Positions 60,066-64,000 of a stretch of 64,000 bases of DNA are shown piece by piece. The notes under the pieces were generated by a model that saw nothing but the letters and a program-made list of their open reading frames with translations, did no database searches and was not told where the DNA came from. Source of the stretch: Oribacterium sp. C9 (lineage in GTDB: Bacteria > Bacillota > Clostridia > Lachnospirales > Lachnospiraceae); contig NZ_MUHW01000019.1 in assembly GCF_002007235.1 (NCBI RefSeq), positions 19,240-83,239 of the forward strand, written 5' to 3'. Both the position numbers and the translations under genes were made by a program. Every line of letters begins with the position of its first letter. Within the stretch, counting starts at the first letter, position 1.

Positions 60066-62408
60066 ATGAAAATGACTAAAATTTCTATAGATATAAATGC
60101 ACATATATCAAATTTAACTTATGAAGTTAAGATAGAAAATCAGAAACCTGTTGCGATAATAGGATTCAATAATTTAGGTGAAGGTGTAATTAAAGCTATA
60201 AAATTCAACGCTAAAGGTTATAATTCCTTTGGTGATAATATAGAAATAAATGGAGAAGAACAATTTGATTTAGTTATCCAAGACCTTTCTATCGAAAAAA
60301 ACACTTCCATAAATAATATTAAAGTTGATTTACCAAGCATAGATATTCGTAAGCTTGTTTTATCCGAGAAGCAAATCTGTTTTTCGGACGAAAGAGTTAT
60401 ATCTTATGAAGGAGAAGATACTCAAGAATATGAAATTGAAATGTATGACATTTATGGAGAGGATCAGGAAGCATCTAATGCATTAAAAAATAAATTCGGA
60501 ATGCATTTCAAGTATAAGCCCACACAGTTCAACAAAGGCTGGATATGTGGATGCGGTAGATATAATAATAACCAGTATGAATCATGCTCAAAGTGTAACA
60601 CATCAAAGGCAGATGCTTTTAAATACACATCTGAGCCAGAAATAAGTAATCTGATATTATTATATAAAAAGGCAAAAGAGACAAAGGAAGAAATGCACAG
60701 GCAAGCTGCAAAGCAAGCAGAAAAACAAGCGAGTAAAAGTAATATAATTAAAATTCTGGTTGGTTGTATAGCAATAATGCTGGTCGTTGCACTTTCTGTG
60801 TATAAAACGTATTCAGATCGCAAGTCTTTTAGTGATGAATACGCTATGAAAATGTTTGCACTTGGTAATTACACATATTACGAAGGGAAGAAACCAATTA
60901 GCGAAATAAATATCTCTGATGGGATATTAAACTATAAAAATTTAGAGACAAAAGATGAACGTAATTATGAGCTTAAAAAATGGAATCCAGAAGGTGGTAC
61001 TTTCTATGCGGATACGATTGAATGTATAGTTCATAAGGACGGTGAAATTACGTTTCAGGGTAATAGATATGATGTAGGAAAAGCACAAACTACAGTTAGT
61101 ATACCTTCACCCAAGGAAACAGTACGATATATAGTTCCTGACTCTGATGAAAAGATTTTAGACTATATTAATAAAATAACAAAGGGCTTTGTATGTGAAA
61201 AGGATGATTTTAAAGAGACATCTTTTATTTATCATATACAAGCAAATAAAAGTAAAGACCCGTTGTATATGTATATCGGTATAAAAGGTACAACGCATCT
61301 AAGTTTGCATATTGTCTGTAGGCATAATGGCGCAAGTTGGATATTCTTTAATAAGGCGCAATTAAAAGCCGATAATGGTGTATTCACAATATTTGACAAT
61401 ATAGCATCTTACGATAAATATGAGGATGTAACATATAATGGTAAAGTTATTGAAAAGTATGATCTTCATCCTGTAAATGATAATCTTATTGATTCCTTTA
61501 ATAAGCTGAGTTCTAATAAATCATATACTCTTAGACTTAGTGGAAAAGATCATTATCGTGAGTATGAAATTGAACCAAATCAAATTCAAGCTATTCAAGA
61601 AACAATAGATTGTTATAAGAAAATTAAGGATGTTTTAGAGACGCGAATAGTTCCGAAAGATAACACAAATGTAAATACAAATACAAAAGAAAGTGAATTA
61701 TCAAAACAAGAGATTCCTTCAAAGCGTGAATCACAAAGTAGTGATGGTGAATTTTATATTGATGTTCAATCTATTGGTGGTCAGTTTGCTCCGGCTAAAT
61801 ACATAAATATTGATGATGATTCATTGGCTTTTGTTATTTCACAGACATGGGATGATCATATGTTATATAAATATAGTGAGATTGGCACTGGAGACACATC
61901 ATCACGCAAACTTACAGCGAAATTTGAAAATGACAAACTTATCCTTACGTCAAATGATGGCTACGATGTAACAATTACATGTGACAGCAAAGGAAATGCA
62001 ATATGTAAGAAGAATGGGGTAGAACAATCTAATGTGAATGAAAGAAAGCTTGACTCTATGGATAAAAAACAACCGCTTTCAAAGAATAATGCACAAGAAG
62101 ATATAACATCTGAAAGCGATTCTAAAGATGGCATCGAAGTAGTAAGTACACATGTAGGTCAAAGTACTGCGAGTTCAGATAAGAAAGTAACAATAAAGGT
62201 AATTAACCACACAGATAAGACAATCAAATCCATTAAATATATCCTTCGTGGAGAACGAAATTCTTATTCTGAAAGTGGAACATATGAATTTACCACCCCT
62301 CTCGAAATTGAGAAAAAATCTCAAATAAACATTGATGTAGTTAGTGATGATGTTCGACAGGGTAATAGAGTAGAGTTTGAGATTATTGACTACACATATA
62401 CGGATTAA
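60066..62408 (+). CDS. Large RanBP2-type zinc-finger membrane protein of unknown function
   Basis: The 780-residue protein has an N-terminal beta-rich domain (about 1-150), a zinc finger of RanBP2-like spacing (Trp159, Cys161, Cys163, Asn167, Cys174, Cys177), a charged helical stretch (about 200-225, KETKEEMHRQAAKQAEKQ), one membrane helix (about 228-249) and a large C-terminal part. That part includes at least two beta domains and a last FxLD/Ig-like domain (about 690-780, KKVTIKVINHTDKTIKSIKY). No signal peptide is seen, so the zinc finger should be cytoplasmic and the C-part outside. ATG 60066 follows GAGGG. Codon use is strongly AT-biased, unlike neighbours. No known family was recognised. 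Confidence 0.7.
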   Translation: MKMTKISIDINAHISNLTYEVKIENQKPVAIIGFNNLGEGVIKAIKFNAKGYNSFGDNIEINGEEQFDLVIQDLSIEKNTSINNIKVDLPSIDIRKLVLSEKQICFSDERVISYEGEDTQEYEIEMYDIYGEDQEASNALKNKFGMHFKYKPTQFNKGWICGCGRYNNNQYESCSKCNTSKADAFKYTSEPEISNLILLYKKAKETKEEMHRQAAKQAEKQASKSNIIKILVGCIAIMLVVALSVYKTYSDRKSFSDEYAMKMFALGNYTYYEGKKPISEINISDGILNYKNLETKDERNYELKKWNPEGGTFYADTIECIVHKDGEITFQGNRYDVGKAQTTVSIPSPKETVRYIVPDSDEKILDYINKITKGFVCEKDDFKETSFIYHIQANKSKDPLYMYIGIKGTTHLSLHIVCRHNGASWIFFNKAQLKADNGVFTIFDNIASYDKYEDVTYNGKVIEKYDLHPVNDNLIDSFNKLSSNKSYTLRLSGKDHYREYEIEPNQIQAIQETIDCYKKIKDVLETRIVPKDNTNVNTNTKESELSKQEIPSKRESQSSDGEFYIDVQSIGGQFAPAKYINIDDDSLAFVISQTWDDHMLYKYSEIGTGDTSSRKLTAKFENDKLILTSNDGYDVTITCDSKGNAICKKNGVEQSNVNERKLDSMDKKQPLSKNNAQEDITSESDSKDGIEVVSTHVGQSTASSDKKVTIKVINHTDKTIKSIKYILRGERNSYSESGTYEFTTPLEIEKKSQINIDVVSDDVRQGNRVEFEIIDYTYTD

Positions 62409-62448
62409 AAAAGAATTGGTTACGTCTCGATTTCCATTTGAATAATCC

Positions 62449-62641
62449 GGGCGGTATTACACCACCTGTCCGGTCATAGGATACCGCGATTCCGGAAGCA
62501 GGAAACCGCAATTTATTTTGTTACATATACAGCCTGTCCAGTAAAGCCTGCTATCGCACCGCAGAAGCGGCAAGGGCTTGACAGGACAGCCTGTATATGA
62601 TGTGAGGCAACTAAGCGGTTTCATGACATCTAATACCGCCC
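62449..62641. repeat. Deeply nested imperfect palindrome (~193 nt)
   Basis: Layers from outside to inside: GGGCGGTATTA (62449) with TAATACCGCCC (62631); GAAACCGC (62502) with GCGGTTTC (62615); ATATACAG (62525) with CTGTATAT (62591); CTGTCC (62534) with GGACAG (62584); GT with AC; AAGCC (62544) with GGCTT (62575); and CCGC-AGAA-GCGG (62559-62570) at the tip. The inner arms carry only three single mismatches. It could be a structured RNA, a small non-autonomous transposon, or an origin-type hairpin. Confidence 0.7.
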
Positions 62642-62779
62642 AGTGGCTCGGTTTCCATTTATCCGGATTGTAGGTTTCCAGCCGCCGGAATATTCACCAT
62701 TTTCATACTTAGATAAATATTCACCACAGTAAAGCTGAATTTTAATTGTGATTTTTGCAACCCTTTTTAACTGACACAT
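62630..62779 (-). CDS. Possible small minus-strand reading frame overlapping the palindrome
   Basis: A 49-codon frame begins ATG at 62779 (MCQLKRVAKITIKIQLY) and ends TAG inside the right edge of the palindrome (ending RINGNRATGRY). It contains a repeated GEY unit (GEYLSKYEN and GEYSGGW), coded by a repeated ATATTCACC on the plus strand. No ribosome site is seen, and no family was recognised. It may be a remnant of a mobile-element gene or non-coding. Confidence 0.25.
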   Translation of the reverse strand: MCQLKRVAKITIKIQLYCGEYLSKYENGEYSGGWKPTIRINGNRATGRY

Positions 62780-62943
62780 CACAGTGTATTGTATAGTCAG
62801 AGTCAAAATCTGAGATACGTCACGGGGGGTGTTTTTGATTCAGAAATTAATATTTGTTACAAATGCGGAATCGTCTTCTGAATAAGAGGTATAGTTATTG
62901 GTCAGCAATAGTATTTTAAGTCCAGTCAAATCCGAAACATAAG

Positions 62944-63003
62944 CAAGTACCTCCCATCATAGATTTCTCTTTCGAGATTTCTGTGATTGAGAGGTACTTT
63001 TTG
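62944..63003 (+). terminator. Long hairpin with U-run before the toxin-antitoxin genes
   Basis: AAGTACCTC and GAGGTACTT form the base, with further pairing (CTC with GAG) inside, followed by TTTTGAC. It could end a transcript from the palindrome region or insulate the toxin-antitoxin operon. Confidence 0.55.
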
Positions 63004-63018
63004 ACTAGATTGACATAT

Positions 63019-63034
63019 TATCATAATTATGATA
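63019..63034. promoter_or_regulatory. Operator palindrome of the toxin-antitoxin operon
   Basis: TATCATAATTATGATA is a perfect 16-bp palindrome 45 nt before the antitoxin start, with a further TGATAA half-site near 63041. TTGACA at 63010 just upstream may be the -35 element. Autoregulation by the antitoxin at such a site is usual for the family. Confidence 0.6.
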
Positions 63035-63078
63035 GCCTAATGATAACATTAATACTGTTTTATTTGGAGGTGAATATA

Positions 63079-63333
63079 GTGAATATACGACCTGTTTCTG
63101 ACCTTAGAAATAAATTTACAGATATAGAAAATGTTGTCAAAGATGGTGAACCTGTTTTCTTAACAAAAAACGGCTATGGATCAATGGTTGTCATGAGCAT
63201 TGAATCTTATTCAAGACTAACAAAAAACGTCGAGCAGGCTTTGGACGAGGCTGATAAATTTGCAGCAGCTAATCCTGAGAGATTAACGCATGATGAAGTT
63301 TTCGGCAGATTAAGGAGACAGATCAATGGGTGA
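63079..63333 (+). CDS. Phd/YefM- or RelB-type antitoxin
   Basis: The 84-residue protein has the Phd/YefM-like N-terminus MNIRPVSDLRNKFTDIENVVK, then EPVFLTKNGYGSMVVMSIESY, typical of DNA-binding antitoxins, and a C-terminal charged helix (LTHDEVFGRLRRQ) for toxin binding. The start is GTG 63079, 8 nt after GGAGG; a GTG at 63070 overlaps that site. Its end overlaps the toxin gene by 8 nt. Autoregulation through the palindrome at 63019 is likely. Confidence 0.85.
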   Translation: MNIRPVSDLRNKFTDIENVVKDGEPVFLTKNGYGSMVVMSIESYSRLTKNVEQALDEADKFAAANPERLTHDEVFGRLRRQING

Positions 63334-63658
63334 AATAACATACTCCCTTAGTTACCTTCCCAAGTTCTTTAATGATCTTGAAGAACATGTAGGGTATATT
63401 TCAGATGTTCTTCACAATAAAACTGCTGCAAATGACCTTATGGATTCTATAGAAGCCGCCATTCTGGAAAGACTTCCTATTGCAGAATCATTTGAACCTT
63501 TTCATTCTATAAAAGAACGATTATATCCTTATTACAGGATATATGTAAAAAACTATACTATCTACTATGTAGTTATACCGGATGCAACGGACAATAAAAA
63601 AATAATGGAAGTACGTCGAATCCTTCATAATCTTCAAAACAGAGATAATTACATATAA
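63326..63658 (+). CDS. RelE/ParE-family toxin
   Basis: The 110-residue basic protein has the RelE/ParE fold pattern: an N-terminal strand (YSLSYLPKFFNDLEEH), a helical hairpin, then strands with RLYPYYRIYVKNYTIYYVV and the C-terminal VRRILHNLQNR. The longer-than-usual form resembles RelE/ParE toxins that pair with Phd-like antitoxins. It overlaps the antitoxin by 8 nt. Whether it cuts mRNA or poisons gyrase cannot be told from sequence. Confidence 0.85.
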   Translation: MGEITYSLSYLPKFFNDLEEHVGYISDVLHNKTAANDLMDSIEAAILERLPIAESFEPFHSIKERLYPYYRIYVKNYTIYYVVIPDATDNKKIMEVRRILHNLQNRDNYI

Positions 63659-63666
63659 TAATTCAA

Positions 63667-63688
63667 TTTGGTCACATATTTGGTCACC
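63667..63688. repeat. Right pair of 10-bp direct repeats, candidate integrase arm sites
   Basis: TTTGGTCACA at 63667 and TTTGGTCACC at 63679 repeat with the same 12-bp period and orientation as the left pair at 57220, 23 bp before the right attachment repeat. Confidence 0.55.
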
Positions 63689-63711
63689 ATCCCTGAAAAT
63701 CCCAATAAAAT

Positions 63712-63842
63712 CAATGGTAAGATATCGGTCTCCAAAACCGCTCATGGGGGTTCGAATCCCTCAACCCCTGCCCATTAAAAGGGCAGAAATTAAGGACTTT
63801 CAGGAAACTGAAGGTCCTTTTTTGTTGTGATGGGAGATGGAT
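63712..63842 (+). repeat. Right attachment repeat (attR): tRNA-Trp 3' part plus terminator copy
   Basis: The segment repeats 57077-57207 with five differences. It lacks the 5' acceptor strand and D-arm start, so it is not a functional tRNA gene. It marks the right end of the island. Confidence 0.9.
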
Positions 63843-64000
63843 AATCTCGGTACGGATTACATAGAGAACTGATTATCTTGAAGAAGCTGAAAGGCTTCTT
63901 CTTTTTTGTTTGAACAGATGTTCACGATATGATAAAATCAACTTTGGGTGCTTGCCAATACGGTAGACTTGCTAATATTTTTCAAGTGTTTTTTTATTAT
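63843..64000 (+). promoter_or_regulatory. Chromosomal side of the island: hairpins, terminator and a promoter
   Basis: GATAATC (from about 63840) and GATTATC (63871) form an inverted repeat. A terminator GAAGAAGC/GCTTCTTC with a T-run lies at 63880-63907. A promoter TTGAAC (63910) - 17 nt - TAAAAT (63933) points out of the window. No gene is seen before the edge. Confidence 0.5.

Larger units (their letters stand above)
62409..63078. other. 670-nt region without a supported gene, rich in inverted repeats
   Basis: It holds the nested palindrome at 62449-62641, a short minus-strand frame at 62630-62779, an inverted repeat ATTCAGAA/TTCTGAAT at 62838-62883, a long hairpin at 62944-63003 and the operator of the toxin-antitoxin genes. 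GC content rises compared with the AT-rich gene to the left. A direct repeat ATTTCCATTT...ATCCGG occurs on both sides of the palindrome. Confidence 0.6.
57077..63842. mobile_element. Integrated genomic island at tRNA-Trp, no integrase found
   Basis: Two direct repeats of 131 bp, each holding the tRNA-Trp 3' part and its terminator, bound this segment. The interior carries seven genes plus one doubtful small frame, most of them of plasmid or island type: HTH plus HipA-like kinase, YqeY-like protein, ribbon-helix-helix protein, zinc-finger membrane protein and a RelB/RelE-type pair. The interior is more AT-rich than the chromosome, most clearly in 59747-62408. No tyrosine or serine recombinase, relaxase, replication protein or phage structural gene was found, so it is either decayed or depends on an integrase elsewhere. 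Confidence 0.8.

Noticed and set aside
57220..63688. CRISPR array based on the TTTGGTC repeats
   Set aside because: Only two units at each end with 2-nt gaps; no spacers or cas genes.
63712..63782. Second functional tRNA-Trp gene
   Set aside because: The 5' acceptor strand is missing and no promoter precedes it, so it is an attachment-site remnant.

Overview
The window is a low-GC Firmicutes chromosome segment, most likely from the Lachnospiraceae (Butyrivibrio/Pseudobutyrivibrio-like). This placement is inferred from gene content and order: a def-fmt-Zn peptidase-rsmB-rlmN-prpC-prkC-rsgA-rpe run, an FAD oxidoreductase-cmk-ispH-rpsA run, tig-clpP-clpX-ysxC, infC-rpmI-rplT, a cdaA-cdaR operon, a Na+-pump decarboxylase operon, and a cohesin-domain surface protein. 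No 16S gene is present, so the genus is a guess.

Layout. 1-4160: cell-wall precursor ligases (partial murE, murF) and priA. 4243-14676: a long co-directional housekeeping run for translation start and maturation, rRNA methylation, the PrpC/PrkC phosphatase-kinase pair, RsgA, Rpe and a pyridoxal-type kinase. 14782-20606: serS, then a MacB-like ABC exporter in which a large NEW3/CARDB-type membrane protein lies between the ATPase and permease genes. 20800-32927: aspartokinase, the FAD oxidoreductase/cmk/ispH/rpsA group, a CYTH protein, trigger factor, ClpP, ClpX, YsxC and the infC operon behind an attenuator-like leader. 33074-42729: tRNA-Leu(CAG), a small membrane protein on the minus strand, then an envelope and c-di-AMP operon (TPR protein, two membrane proteins, CdaA, CdaR, a Wzy-like polymerase), a Lys/Ala-rich DUF6465-type protein and an RsmF-like methyltransferase. 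43070-48600: a five-gene biotin-dependent Na+-pump operon. 48921-56898: an SH3/glucosaminidase wall protein, a cohesin-domain membrane protein, clpC and radA.

Accessory part. A tRNA-Trp gene at 57065-57135 is followed by about 6.6 kb of visibly more AT-rich DNA. That stretch ends in a second copy of the tRNA 3' part plus its terminator (63712-63842). This is the signature of site-specific integration into a tRNA. The island carries an HTH gene with a HipA-like kinase, a YqeY-like protein, a ribbon-helix-helix protein, a large RanBP2-type zinc-finger membrane protein of unknown role, a deeply nested palindrome of about 190 nt, and a Phd/RelB-RelE-type toxin-antitoxin pair. It has no recognisable integrase. 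Both ends carry paired 10-bp direct repeats at a 12-bp period that look like integrase arm sites. This island is the best candidate for an undescribed system here.

Other signals of note are a block of about 500 bp with switched isoleucine codon use across the ispH/rpsA junction, a nested hairpin upstream of the clpP promoter, a decarboxylase operon carrying two different carboxyltransferase subunits, and a near-identical biotinyl domain present twice in adjacent genes.
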